This document shows positions 25,661-34,386 of a stretch of 64,000 nt of DNA, piece after piece (position 1 is the stretch's first letter; the number at the start of each line of letters is the position of its first letter). The DNA comes from Microbacterium sp. zg-Y625 (lineage in GTDB: Bacteria; Actinomycetota; Actinomycetes; Actinomycetales; Microbacteriaceae): contig NZ_CP126740.1 of assembly GCF_030246925.1 (NCBI RefSeq), positions 2,914,001 through 2,978,000 on the forward strand, written 5' to 3'. A program made the translations under genes and the position numbers. The notes under the pieces were generated by a model, which was given only the letters and a program-made list of their open reading frames with translations, was not told the origin of the DNA and made no database searches.

Positions 25661-27430
25661 GTGCCGCAGATGCGCACCGCCACCCCGCCGGCACACCGCA
25701 CGTCGCCGGCATCCGCCCTGCCCGGATCTGCCCCTGCTCCGCCCATTCGGCGCCACGTTGCGGCGGATTGGGCCCGCCGGCACGGCCTCACCACGGGTCT
25801 GACCCTCATCCTTCTCTTCCTCGTGCTGTACCCCCTGCTCCGGTTGCAGGTGCTTGCCCTCGAGGACGGGGCGCGCGCGTACCGCGAAGCATTCGCCCTC
25901 CCGGAGCTTGCCACCACGCTGCTCACGACAGCGGCCCTGGGGCTGGGATCGCTCGTCATCTCGCTCGTCCTGGGCACCGCTCTCGCGTGGTTCTCGCTCC
26001 GCCTCCCGCGCCGGCACGCCTGGATGTCGATCATCCCGATCCTCCCGATCGTGCTCCCGGCCGTCGCGGTCGTGGTGGGCTGGGCCTTCCTACTCTCCCC
26101 CCAGGTCGGCTTCATCAACGTCGCACTGCGCGCGCTCCCCTTCGTGGACGTCGTCGCACCCGCCGTCGGGCTGCCCAGCGGACCGCTCAACATCTACAGC
26201 GTCCCGGGCATCGTCATCGTCACGGGCCTGCAGCTGACCCCACTGGTGTTCCTCTTCCTGCAAGGCAGCCTGAAGCAGCTCAACTTCGAGACGATTGAAG
26301 CAGCGTCGGTTTCCGGGGCCGGCTCGGTGCGCGCCTTCTTCACCGTGGTGCTTCCGCTCATGCGCCCCGCGCTGGTCTACTCGGCTGCCTTCGCGATGCT
26401 CCTGGGCCTTGGCCAGCTCACCGCGCCGCAGTTCCTCGGGGCACGCGACGGCATCCGCGTGCTCGCCACCGAGGTGTACCGCTTCGGCGGCACCGCGCCG
26501 ACCGACTTCGCCCTCGCGGCGGCGGTCGCCTCCCCGCTCCTGATCGCGGGCATCCTGTTCATCCTCGTGCAGCGGCTGCTGCTTCGCCGAGACTTCCGAT
26601 TCGTGAGCTCCGGCGCGAAAGGCGCATCGCGCCCGGGCAGGCCATCCCGCTGGTCCGCTCCGTTCATCGCCCTCTACGGCGTCATCACGATCGTCCTGCC
26701 ATTCGGCGCGATCATCCTCGTTTCGCTCGTGCCCTACTGGACCTCGACGATCACGACGTTCACGATCGACAACTTCACCCGTGCGCTCACCACGCCTGCG
26801 ATCCTCGACGCGCTCGTCAACAGCGTCGGAACCTCCGTCGGCGCCATCCTCATCGCGCTCCCCCTGAGCTACCTGCTCACCGACATCCTGTACCGCCGAC
26901 GGGGCAACGCCGTCGCGCGCGGCATCATCGATGTCCTCGTGCAGTTGCCCCTCGGAGTGCCGGCTGTCGTGTTCGGAGTGGGCCTGCTGTTCGTCTACAC
27001 CGGCAACCCGTTCACCCTTTACGGAACGCCGGCACTCATCGTGCTCACCTACGTGGTCATCGTCCTGCCCTTCACCGTCAGAATGCAGCTCGCCGCCCGC
27101 ATGGGCGTGGGCAATTCCCACGAGGATGCCGCACGGGCAAGCGGGGCCGGCCTGCTGCGCGCCCACCTGACGGTCGTCATCCCGATGATGCGCGGCGCAC
27201 TCGCCGGAGCGGCGGTGCTGGCGTTCGTGATCCTGACCCACGAGTTCGCGGCATCCATGTTCGTCCGCTCCGCCCGCACTCAGGTGTTGGGCACCCTGCT
27301 GTACCAGGAATGGACGCACGGGTCCTACCCGATGGTCGCCGCGGTCAGCATCATCATGTCGGTGGTGACGGCTGTGGGACTCGTGGTGGCGGTGCGCTTG
27401 GGGGGGCGCAACACCCTCGACTCCCTCTGA
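25661..27430 (+). CDS. ABC transporter permease, two membrane domains fused (FbpB type)
   Basis: 589-residue membrane protein with about 12 helices, made of two homologous halves. Each has the EAA coupling loop that contacts the ATPase: EAASVSGAGSVRAFF near residue 213 and EDAARASGAGLLRAH near 488. GTG 25661 follows AGGAGG. Such fused permeases are typical of Fe3+ and 2-aminoethylphosphonate importers. It pairs with the ATPase at 23549 and the binding protein at 27632. Confidence 0.88.
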   Translation: MPQMRTATPPAHRTSPASALPGSAPAPPIRRHVAADWARRHGLTTGLTLILLFLVLYPLLRLQVLALEDGARAYREAFALPELATTLLTTAALGLGSLVISLVLGTALAWFSLRLPRRHAWMSIIPILPIVLPAVAVVVGWAFLLSPQVGFINVALRALPFVDVVAPAVGLPSGPLNIYSVPGIVIVTGLQLTPLVFLFLQGSLKQLNFETIEAASVSGAGSVRAFFTVVLPLMRPALVYSAAFAMLLGLGQLTAPQFLGARDGIRVLATEVYRFGGTAPTDFALAAAVASPLLIAGILFILVQRLLLRRDFRFVSSGAKGASRPGRPSRWSAPFIALYGVITIVLPFGAIILVSLVPYWTSTITTFTIDNFTRALTTPAILDALVNSVGTSVGAILIALPLSYLLTDILYRRRGNAVARGIIDVLVQLPLGVPAVVFGVGLLFVYTGNPFTLYGTPALIVLTYVVIVLPFTVRMQLAARMGVGNSHEDAARASGAGLLRAHLTVVIPMMRGALAGAAVLAFVILTHEFAASMFVRSARTQVLGTLLYQEWTHGSYPMVAAVSIIMSVVTAVGLVVAVRLGGRNTLDSL

Positions 27431-27448
27431 CCCCTAGCGTAGCCACCA

Positions 27449-27480
27449 GATAGTAACTATCATAAAGATTACAAATATGT
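27449..27480 (+). promoter_or_regulatory. AT-rich island motif, site e, with 13-bp palindrome
   Basis: GATAGT-A-ACTATC (27449-27461) is a perfect palindrome directly followed by ATAAAGATTACAAATATG (27462-27479). It lies in a 201-bp gap between permease and binding-protein genes, so the binding protein probably has its own regulated promoter and higher expression than the permease. Apart from this site I see nothing recognisable in the gap. Confidence 0.55.
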
Positions 27481-27631
27481 GATGCGGCTTCGCTTGCGGT
27501 AGGCAGCGCGGCGCGGGACGAAGTGGTCCTCGCCATCCAACCTGCCGAATGGATCGCCGGCAGCGGCATCGCAGCACTTTGCACACCGCACGCGGCGACC
27601 GCTCGTCCCGTGTCCAGCCGAAGGGAACACC

Positions 27632-28687
27632 GTGAAGAGGCAATCCATGCGCAAGAGGGCCGTCGCGAGCTCGCTGCTCGCGCTCTCACTCGTCGCGACC
27701 GGCTGCGCGAGCGCCGACGACGAGGCAGAGCAGCCCGCACCCGCAGTGAGCGGGGACAGCGAATGGCAGAGCGTGGTCGACGCCGCGAAGGAGGAGGGCC
27801 AGGTCACCTGGTACTCCGTCGCTCCGGCCGAGGTGCGCGAGGGCCTGAAGGCCGCGTTCGAGGCGAAGTACCCGGAGATCACCCTCGAAATCCTCACCAT
27901 GGGCACGGCGGACATGAACGCCGCCCTCGAGGCCGAGCATGACACGGGCGCCGAGGGCGCGGACGTCGTCACGTCGGTCGACTACGGCTGGATCCTCGAC
28001 AAGTCCGAGCAGGACTGGATCAGCGACCTCGAAGGCCCGGCGGCCGAACTCGACGAGTGGGGCGACTACATCATCAACGGTCAGGTCGCCAACGCCGGCC
28101 TGGGTCTGATGGTGCTCGGATGGAACACGTCCCTGTACAGCGGGACGGTCGAATCGTACGATGACCTGCTCGTGTCCGACCTGGGCGACGGGGCGCTCGG
28201 CACCGCGCGTCCGGAACCGGCGATCCACGCCGACCACTGGGCGTTCGTGGAGGCATCCCACAATTCCGACTACGTGGCGGAACTGGCCGAACAAGAGCCG
28301 GCGCTGTATCCCAGTGCTTTCGCACTCCAGGAGGCCCTCGCCGCGGGCGAGGTCGCCGTGGGAGCTTTCGTGTCGGCGGCCGACATGGTCGGATTGAAGA
28401 GCAAGGGTGCACCCGTGGAGTTCGCCGTGCCGGACCCGGCGATGGCGATCGGGAACATGTTCTTCATCCCCGCCTCGGGTAAGAACCAAAACGCCGCCCA
28501 GGTGTTCATGGACTTCTTCCTGTCGGAAGAGGGACAGGCGATCGCGGCGAAGAATGCCTTCAGCCCGCTTTCCTCGGTCGAGACGCTCGCCGGCGACAGC
28601 GAGGTCGTTCTCACCGACGTGGACCGCGTACTCGATCAGGACTGGTACACCGCATACCTGGCGGACTGGAAGGCCATCTACGAATAA
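27632..28687 (+). CDS. ABC transporter substrate-binding lipoprotein (iron/phosphonate PBP2 type)
   Basis: 351-residue lipoprotein; lipobox VATGC with Cys25. GTG 27632 has AAGGGA upstream; ATG 27647 is the alternative. The body follows the Fe3+-type PBP2 family (EWQSVVDAAKEEGQVTWYS near the N-terminus, then MAIGNMFFIPASGKNQNAAQ and FFLSEEGQAI). No cluster of iron-ligand tyrosines is obvious, and it lies among catabolic genes, so a non-iron cargo is likely. The gene ends just before the homopolymeric G/C tract. Confidence 0.85.
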   Translation: MKRQSMRKRAVASSLLALSLVATGCASADDEAEQPAPAVSGDSEWQSVVDAAKEEGQVTWYSVAPAEVREGLKAAFEAKYPEITLEILTMGTADMNAALEAEHDTGAEGADVVTSVDYGWILDKSEQDWISDLEGPAAELDEWGDYIINGQVANAGLGLMVLGWNTSLYSGTVESYDDLLVSDLGDGALGTARPEPAIHADHWAFVEASHNSDYVAELAEQEPALYPSAFALQEALAAGEVAVGAFVSAADMVGLKSKGAPVEFAVPDPAMAIGNMFFIPASGKNQNAAQVFMDFFLSEEGQAIAAKNAFSPLSSVETLAGDSEVVLTDVDRVLDQDWYTAYLADWKAIYE

Positions 28688-28703
28688 CCCGCCGACGGCA
28701 AAG

Positions 28704-28782
28704 ACGAGAGGGGGGTGCCCCCCCCCCCCCCCCCCCCCCGCGGGGGGGGGGGGGGGGCCGCCCCCCCCCCCCCCCCTCTCGT
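28704..28782. terminator. convergent terminator hairpin disrupted by long C and G homopolymers
   Basis: ACGAGAGGGGGG (28704-28715) and CCCCCCTCTCGT (28771-28782) are perfect 12-bp inverted arms between two convergent genes, as expected of a bidirectional terminator. Between them lie 22 C (28718-28739), 16 G (28742-28757) and 16 C (28761-28776). Such tracts are exceptional, and they may be an assembly or base-calling artefact over a compact hairpin. ORFs running through the tract encode only polyproline/polyglycine and are not real. Confidence 0.6.
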
Positions 28783-28802
28783 GACGGACAGACGCTCCCA
28801 AG

Positions 28803-29732
28803 TCAGCGGGGCGCGAGCGCCCGCACCACCCCCGACGGCGCCGGGCGCCCGAGCACCTGCGCCATCCAGACGCTCGTCTCGATGAGTGAGTCCAGGTCCA
28901 CTCCGGTGTCGATACCCAGGCCGTGCAGCATCCACACGAGGTCCTCGGTGGCGAGATTCCCCGTCGCACCGGGCGCGTAAGGGCACCCACCCAGACCGCC
29001 GGCAGAGGCGTCGAAGGTGCGCACGCCGGCCTCCAGCGCGGCATAGGCATTCGCGAGGGCCTGACCGTAGGTGTCGTGAAAGTGCACGGCGAGCGCATCG
29101 AGAGCGGTCCCGGCGTCGACAAATGCCGCCAGCAGTTCCTTGACGTGGCCGGGAGTGCCCACCCCTATCGAGTCGCCGATGGACAGCTGCGACGCCCCGA
29201 GGTCGAGCAGCCTCCGACCCGCCTGGACCACCTGCGCCACCGGCACGTCCCCCTCCCACGGGTCGCCGAAGCACATCGAGACGTATGCGCGCACCTCCAG
29301 GCCGTGCGCGCGGGCCCGCTTGACCGTCGGCTCGAACATCGCGAACTGTTCATCGAACGACCGGTTCAGGTTCTTGCGCGCGAAGGTGTCGGTCGCACTG
29401 CCGAAGATCGCTATCGTGCCTACGCCCGCCTCCAATGCCCGGTCCAGCCCTCGCTCGTTGGGGACGAGCACCGGCAACGCCACCGGACCGGTGAGGTCGA
29501 GCGCCTCGAGCAGCTCGCCCGCATCGGCCAGTTGAGGCACCCAGCCGGGGTGGACGAAACTGGTCGCCTCGATCGTCGTGAGCCCGGCGGCGATGAGCCG
29601 GCGGACGAACTCGACCTTGGCGGCGGTGGGCACGAGCGCGGACTCGTTCTGCAGCCCGTCCCGTGGACCCACCTCGTAGACCGTGACATACTCGGGCAGC
29701 CCTGCTTGCGGCGCCCGCTGGGGATATCTCAT
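28803..29732 (-). CDS. hydroxymethylglutaryl-CoA lyase family aldolase
   Basis: 309-residue HMG-CoA-lyase-like TIM barrel, cleaving a 3-hydroxy-3-methylacyl-CoA to acetyl-CoA plus a keto acid. Motifs: YEVGPRDGLQNE (metal and substrate residues), FGSATDTFARKN, VHFHDTYGQALAN (metal His pair) and catalytic Cys loop GGLGGCPYAPGATGN. ATG 29732 has GAGGAG upstream. Classical role is leucine catabolism, but no methylcrotonyl-CoA carboxylase is near. Here it may cleave a longer tertiary hydroxyacyl-CoA, as in acyclic-terpene pathways. It is co-oriented with the ACAD 26 bp upstream. Confidence 0.88.
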   Translation of the reverse strand: MRYPQRAPQAGLPEYVTVYEVGPRDGLQNESALVPTAAKVEFVRRLIAAGLTTIEATSFVHPGWVPQLADAGELLEALDLTGPVALPVLVPNERGLDRALEAGVGTIAIFGSATDTFARKNLNRSFDEQFAMFEPTVKRARAHGLEVRAYVSMCFGDPWEGDVPVAQVVQAGRRLLDLGASQLSIGDSIGVGTPGHVKELLAAFVDAGTALDALAVHFHDTYGQALANAYAALEAGVRTFDASAGGLGGCPYAPGATGNLATEDLVWMLHGLGIDTGVDLDSLIETSVWMAQVLGRPAPSGVVRALAPR

Positions 29733-29758
29733 CGTGTGCTCCTCTCGGCACCCAGTAC

Positions 29759-30925
29759 TCAGTACGACCGCTCGAGGCCGAGAACGTGCTCGGCGATGAA
29801 GTTCAGGACCATCTCCTGCGGCACGGGTGCGCTCTTCATGAGCCGCGATTCGACCCAGTAGCGGCCCACGTCGTACTCGTCGGCGTAGGCGTAACCCCCC
29901 AGTGTCTGCATCGCGCGGTCGGCGGCGAAGAATGCTGCTTCCGAGGCCAGGTACTTGGCGGTGTTGGCCTGCTCGGCGCACGGCATCCCGTTGTCGTAGC
30001 GCCAGGATGCCTCCCGAACGGCGAGCTCGGCCGCCCGCAGACGCATGTGCGCCTCGGCCAGCGGAAAGGCGATGCCCTGGTTCTTGCCGATGGACCGACC
30101 GAACACGCGGCGCTCCCGGGCGTACTGCGTCGCCTTGCGCAGGGCCGCCCGCCCGATGCCGATGGCCTCGCCGGCGATCAGGATCCGCTCGGGGTTGAGC
30201 CCGTCGAGGATGTACCGGAAGCCCGCCCCCTCGTCGCCCACCCGGTCCTCGACGTCGACCCGGAGTCCGTCGTAGCGGGTCTCGCAGGAACCGACGGCGT
30301 TGCGGCCGATCTTGTCGATGAGGCGGATGTCGACAGCGGGAACCTGGAGGTCACCGAGCAGAAGCGTCATGCCGTCGGTGCGGCGGGAGACCTCCGCCAA
30401 GGGCGTTGTGCGACAGAGCAGCAGCACCTTCTGGGCGATGTGGGCCTTCGTCGTCCACACCTTCTGCCCATGCACGACGTAGTGATCCCCGTCGCGCACG
30501 GCGCGCGTCGCGATGGACGGCGTGTCCAACCCGGCGTCGGGTTCGGTGACACCGAAAGCCACGTGAAGGCTCCCGTCGGCGACTGCGGGCAGATAGCGGC
30601 GCTTCATCTCCTCGGTCCCATGCTTGACCACGGGGTTCATGCCGAAGATCGAGATGTGCACGGCGCTGGCCCCATTCATCGCAGCCCCGGACGCCGCGAC
30701 CTCCTCGAGCACGATCGAGGCCTCGGTGATCCCGCCGCCGCCGCCGCCGTACTCCTCGGGGATGGCGACACCTACCCAGCCGGCCTCGGCCATCGCATCG
30801 TAGAACCCCCAGGGAAACTCGTGCTCCCGGTCGTGCCGGCGCCAGTATTCGTCGCCGAATCCCCTGCACAACTCACGAATCGCCTCGCGGATCGCGCGAA
30901 GGTGGTCGGGTTCTTCGAATTCCAA
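29759..30925 (-). CDS. acyl-CoA dehydrogenase
   Basis: 388-residue ACAD with IVD-type catalytic Glu in GLNPERILIAG, flavin/substrate motif VTEPDAGLDTP and C-terminal LGGYAYADEYDVGRY. The reading frame is open far upstream, but the only start with a ribosome site (GGGAG, 6 nt) is TTG 30925, giving the usual length. EGT is absent at the C-terminus, consistent with IVD type. It is a stand-alone ACAD co-transcribed with the HMG-CoA-lyase-like gene, so a branched-chain acyl-CoA is a plausible substrate. Confidence 0.83.
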   Translation of the reverse strand: MEFEEPDHLRAIREAIRELCRGFGDEYWRRHDREHEFPWGFYDAMAEAGWVGVAIPEEYGGGGGGITEASIVLEEVAASGAAMNGASAVHISIFGMNPVVKHGTEEMKRRYLPAVADGSLHVAFGVTEPDAGLDTPSIATRAVRDGDHYVVHGQKVWTTKAHIAQKVLLLCRTTPLAEVSRRTDGMTLLLGDLQVPAVDIRLIDKIGRNAVGSCETRYDGLRVDVEDRVGDEGAGFRYILDGLNPERILIAGEAIGIGRAALRKATQYARERRVFGRSIGKNQGIAFPLAEAHMRLRAAELAVREASWRYDNGMPCAEQANTAKYLASEAAFFAADRAMQTLGGYAYADEYDVGRYWVESRLMKSAPVPQEMVLNFIAEHVLGLERSY

Positions 30926-30970
30926 AGGATGCTCCCGGATTCGGCTCGCACGGACCGTCGAGCATGGACA

Positions 30971-31000
30971 ATAACTATTAATCTTTACTATATTTGCAGC
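30971..31000. promoter_or_regulatory. AT-rich island motif, site f (ACAD / CoA-transferase divergent promoter)
   Basis: Minus strand reads ATATAGTAAAGATTAATAG; 17 bases (GTAAAGATTAATAGTTA) are identical to the second copy of site d. It lies 46 bp upstream of the ACAD start (30925) and 25 bp upstream of the CoA-transferase start (31025). Best-conserved pair of sites in the set. Confidence 0.62.
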
Positions 31001-31024
31001 GTTGGCTGATCGGAAGAGGCACTC

Positions 31025-32251
31025 ATGGACTGGATGGAATGTGAGGCCGCGTTCGCGGACCTCCCGTCCGGCACCCGCTTCGTCGCCGGCAACGCGTCCG
31101 GTACGCCGCACACCCTGCTTGCGGCTCTCGCCGCGCATGCCCTTCGCGTGGGCGGTCTGACGTTGCGCTGCGGACTGCTGCTGGGCGACGTGAACCTCGA
31201 GACGGCCGTGCGCGCGGGCTGCCTGACCGTCCGCAGCTGGCACGTTCCCGCAACGATGCGTCGCCTTTACCGCGAAGGTCTCGTCGAATACACGCCGGTG
31301 CGTCTCCTCGACATCCCCGAGCGCGTGCTCGCGGTGTCCGACGTCGCGCTCGTGCGGGTGGGGCCGCCTGATGCCGACGGCTGGTGCTCGCTCGGCCCGT
31401 CGACCAGCTACGCGCGGCAGGCGACGGAGTCGGTGCCACTCGTGATCGCCGAGGTCACCGAGCACATGCCGCGCACTCACGGCGACAGCCTCGTCCACGT
31501 CTCCCGCATCGACCGGTTCGTGCGCTCTGCCACCCCGCTACCCACCCAGGCCCCCGACCGCCCAGACGCCACGGGCCGCGCCCTTGCGGCGCTCGTGGTG
31601 CCCCTGCTGCCGCCAGGGGCAACGGTGCAACTGGGCATAGGAAAAGTGCCCGACGCGATCGCCGCTGCCCTGGCGGAGGACGACGCCACCGACCCACCGG
31701 GCCTTCTCGGACTCGTGACCGATGCGATGCGCCCGCTGATCGACCGCATCGCCCGCGCCGGGGGCCGCGTGCGCGCCCTCGAGCTCATCGGCAGCGACGC
31801 GCTCCTGCGCTGGGCGCACGACAATCCGGTCCTCCAGATGGCCGATTCGCAGGAGCTGCACAACCCGCTGCACCTTGCGCGCGTACCGAACCTGATCTCG
31901 ATCAACTCCGCCATCGCCGTCGACGTGCGCGGACAGGTCGTCGCCGAGTCGGTCGCGGGAGCGGTCATCGCCGGCGTGGGCGGCAGCGCCGACTTCGCCG
32001 AAGGCGCCCACCTGTCCCCGGGCGGCATGCGCATCATCGCGCTGAGCTCCACCACCCGGACGGGGGCATCGACGATCGTCGCCCACCACGGGCGCGAGGA
32101 CGTCGTCACAGCCGCGCACCACAGCGTCGACGTCGTGGCCACCGAGCACGGCCTCGCCGACCTGCGAGGCGCCAGCGTGCGAGAACGCCGGGACGCCCTC
32201 ATAGCCATCGCCACCCCCGAGCACCGCGAAGCGCTCCGCGCCTCGCCCTGA
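31025..32251 (+). CDS. acetyl-CoA hydrolase/transferase family CoA-transferase
   Basis: 408-residue single-chain protein of the acetyl-CoA hydrolase / 4-hydroxybutyrate CoA-transferase family, moving CoA between acids. Family stretches: GTPHTLLAAL, QLGIGKVPDAIAAAL, DSQELHNP, INSAIAVDVRGQVVAES, GVGGSADFAEGAHLS. In relatives the segment INSAxEVDLxGQV normally carries a glutamate thought to form the enzyme-CoA thioester; here the residue is Ala (IAVDV). Either another Glu takes over or the protein is not a standard transferase. It heads a unit with the CaiB-type gene. Confidence 0.8.
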   Translation: MDWMECEAAFADLPSGTRFVAGNASGTPHTLLAALAAHALRVGGLTLRCGLLLGDVNLETAVRAGCLTVRSWHVPATMRRLYREGLVEYTPVRLLDIPERVLAVSDVALVRVGPPDADGWCSLGPSTSYARQATESVPLVIAEVTEHMPRTHGDSLVHVSRIDRFVRSATPLPTQAPDRPDATGRALAALVVPLLPPGATVQLGIGKVPDAIAAALAEDDATDPPGLLGLVTDAMRPLIDRIARAGGRVRALELIGSDALLRWAHDNPVLQMADSQELHNPLHLARVPNLISINSAIAVDVRGQVVAESVAGAVIAGVGGSADFAEGAHLSPGGMRIIALSSTTRTGASTIVAHHGREDVVTAAHHSVDVVATEHGLADLRGASVRERRDALIAIATPEHREALRASP

Positions 32252-32322
32252 CGCCGGCGTCGCGCCCTAACGCCGGCGTCGCTCGCTCCACCCCTCGAAC
32301 GCACACGGAAGGACCCCCGCGC

Positions 32323-33495
32323 ATGGCATCACGTCACGGCGAGCAGCACACAACGTCCAGCGGCCCGCTGGCCGGAGTGACGATCGTCGACACCACGTCG
32401 ATGCTGATGGGACCGTACTGCACCGCGATCCTGCGTGAGATGGGCGCGCGCATCATCAAGATCGAGCCACTCGAGGGCGACATCGCGCGTGGAATCGACG
32501 ATCGGGAGCAGAACCTCCTCGGGCCGGTGTACCTCAATCTCAATCGCGGAAAAGAATCGATCGCGCTGGATCTGCGCGACGCCGACGACCGCGCCCTCTT
32601 CGACCGCTTCGTGGCGGCCGCCGACGTCGTCACGCACAATCGGCCACCTGGGTCGGATGCGCGCCTCGGGCTCGACTACGACACCCTCGCCGCCGTCAAC
32701 CCGCGCATCATCGTGTGCGGCATGTTCGGCTTCGGCGCCGACGGCCCGTACGGTCCGCTCCCCGCGTACGACGACGTCATCCAGTCGGCGTCGGGCCTCG
32801 CAGCCCATCAGACCGGCACCGGCGAGCCGCAGTACATCCGCACACCCCTCACAGACAAGATCACGGGGATGCTGGCAGCGGGCGCGATCTCGGCCGCCCT
32901 CTACGAGCGCGAGCAGTCGGGGACCGGGCAGCTCATCGAAGTGCCGATGTACGAGACCATGGTGCGGTTCCTCCTCGTGGAGCAGCAGGGCGCTCAGATC
33001 TTCGATCCGCCGCGCGGGCCGGCCGGGTATGCGCGCACGAATTCGCCCCACCGGCACCCGTACCGCACCGCGGACGGCCTGATCGGCATCCTGGCCAGCA
33101 CGGATGCGCATTGGGCCTCACTGTTCCGTGTGCTCGGCTCCGAAGCGCTCGCGCAGGACAAGCGCTTCGCCGACATCACCCAGCGCACGGCGAACATCGA
33201 CGAGCTTTACGCCTGGCTGGCCGCGCAGGTTGCCCAGCACCCGACCCAGGAACTTCTGGAGGCGCTGCACCGCCGACGCGTTCCGGCCATGCGTGTCAAC
33301 ACGATCGAGGGCCTGTTCGACGATCCGCACCTGCGGGACACGGACTTCTTCGACACTGTCGAGCACCCCGTCCTCGGCCGGCTGCGACAGGCACGCGCGC
33401 CCTTCCGCTTCGGCCGCAGCGGCGCTCCGGAACTCTTCCCCGCGCCCGTCCTCGGTGCGCACGCCGACAGCCTGCGCACCGAGTTCGACGGATGA
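32323..33495 (+). CDS. CaiB/BaiF (family III) CoA-transferase
   Basis: 390-residue family III CoA-transferase. N-terminal PLAGVTIVDTTSMLMGPYC and LREMGARIIKIEP, the catalytic Asp in PAYDDVIQSASG, and GIGILASTD-like core (LIGILASTD) are all present. GGAAGGA precedes ATG 32323. Family members move CoA between carboxylic acids, or isomerise alpha-methylacyl-CoA (AMACR). An AMACR-like role would suit branched substrates, but the sequence does not decide. A 12-bp direct repeat (CGCCGGCGTCGC) lies in the gap before the gene. Confidence 0.88.
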   Translation: MASRHGEQHTTSSGPLAGVTIVDTTSMLMGPYCTAILREMGARIIKIEPLEGDIARGIDDREQNLLGPVYLNLNRGKESIALDLRDADDRALFDRFVAAADVVTHNRPPGSDARLGLDYDTLAAVNPRIIVCGMFGFGADGPYGPLPAYDDVIQSASGLAAHQTGTGEPQYIRTPLTDKITGMLAAGAISAALYEREQSGTGQLIEVPMYETMVRFLLVEQQGAQIFDPPRGPAGYARTNSPHRHPYRTADGLIGILASTDAHWASLFRVLGSEALAQDKRFADITQRTANIDELYAWLAAQVAQHPTQELLEALHRRRVPAMRVNTIEGLFDDPHLRDTDFFDTVEHPVLGRLRQARAPFRFGRSGAPELFPAPVLGAHADSLRTEFDG

Positions 33496-33513
33496 GCGTC
33501 GCGCCGCGCGGGC

Positions 33514-34323
33514 TCAGAGACTCTTGAACGCCTGCACGGCCAGAAGGGACGACGAGTCCACGACCTCGTCACCGTGACGATCCAGCACGATCTGCTGCGT
33601 GGCGCGCAGGTGCTTCTCCGCGAGCCGGCGTGCGCCTTCGGCATCGCCCTCGTCGATGAGCTTCGTCAGGACCTCGTGCGTGCGCAGCGACTCGCGCTGC
33701 TGATCCTCACCGGGATATTGCGCCGCGGCCTTCACCGTCTGCGCCCACGTCTGCTCCTGGATGGACCACACCGCGGACAGGGTGCGCACGAGAAGGCGCA
33801 GGCTCTGGTTCTGCAGTCCGCCGACGATGATTTCGTGAAAGACGCGGGCCCTGGCGGAGAACTGGTCCCCGATGCCGATGAGCGATTCGTTCTCAGCCAG
33901 ATTCTGACGGAGAGCCGGGATGATCTCGGCGTGGCGATCCGCTCGCGCCGCGCACTCTGCCACGCACAGGGGCTCCAGGGCCACCAGGGACTCGGCCAGG
34001 TCGGACAGTCGCACCCCTTGCCCCTGCATGGACAGAGCGACGGCAAAGGCTGCGGAGGACCAGTCCGGCTTGTGGACGAATGCGCCACCGAACTTTCCGC
34101 GGCGGACGGTGATGAGACCCTCAGCCTCGAGGATTCGCAACGCCTCGCGCACCGACGGCCCGCTGACCCCGTACTGCTTCACGAGGTCGTCCTGGCGGGG
34201 CAGTGGAACATCGGTCTGATCACTCTGCAGGATGCGCTGGCGCAGGTCGGCGGCGATCGCCTCGGCGATGCGCGGCGTCATCCCGGCCCGAAGGCCGGAT
34301 GCTCTGTGATTCTCGTCGGCCAA
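33514..34323 (-). CDS. GntR-family transcriptional regulator (FadR/FCD type), candidate island regulator
   Basis: 269 residues from the preferred start. N-terminal winged helix (LVKQYGVSGPSVREALRILEAEGLI), then an all-helical FCD ligand domain (FHEIIVGGLQN, THEVLTKLIDEGDAEGARRLAEKHL with metal/ligand-type His and Asp). FCD regulators usually sense carboxylic acids. TTG 34323 has GAAGGA upstream; TTG 34365 or ATG 34281 are alternatives. It is the only DNA-binding regulator gene within the island, so it is the best candidate to bind the recurring AT-rich motif. Its own upstream region holds weak site g. Confidence 0.85.
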   Translation of the reverse strand: MADENHRASGLRAGMTPRIAEAIAADLRQRILQSDQTDVPLPRQDDLVKQYGVSGPSVREALRILEAEGLITVRRGKFGGAFVHKPDWSSAAFAVALSMQGQGVRLSDLAESLVALEPLCVAECAARADRHAEIIPALRQNLAENESLIGIGDQFSARARVFHEIIVGGLQNQSLRLLVRTLSAVWSIQEQTWAQTVKAAAQYPGEDQQRESLRTHEVLTKLIDEGDAEGARRLAEKHLRATQQIVLDRHGDEVVDSSSLLAVQAFKSL

Positions 34324-34360
34324 GACACGATCCTTCGAATGGTCTGCGGGCTGGGAACGA

Positions 34361-34386
34361 ATCAACTATAAGCTTAAAAGTCTTAC
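34361..34386 (-). promoter_or_regulatory. AT-rich island motif, site g (weak), upstream of GntR gene
   Basis: Minus strand reads GTAAGACTTTTAAGC followed by TTATAGTTG. It resembles the motif only in GTAA-GA and AT content. It overlaps the stop of the neighbouring ACAD gene and would be an autoregulatory promoter. Confidence 0.35.

Noticed and set aside
28407..28784. ORFs encoding polyproline/polyglycine across the G/C tract
   Set aside because: Product of homopolymer runs; no start signal and not protein-like.
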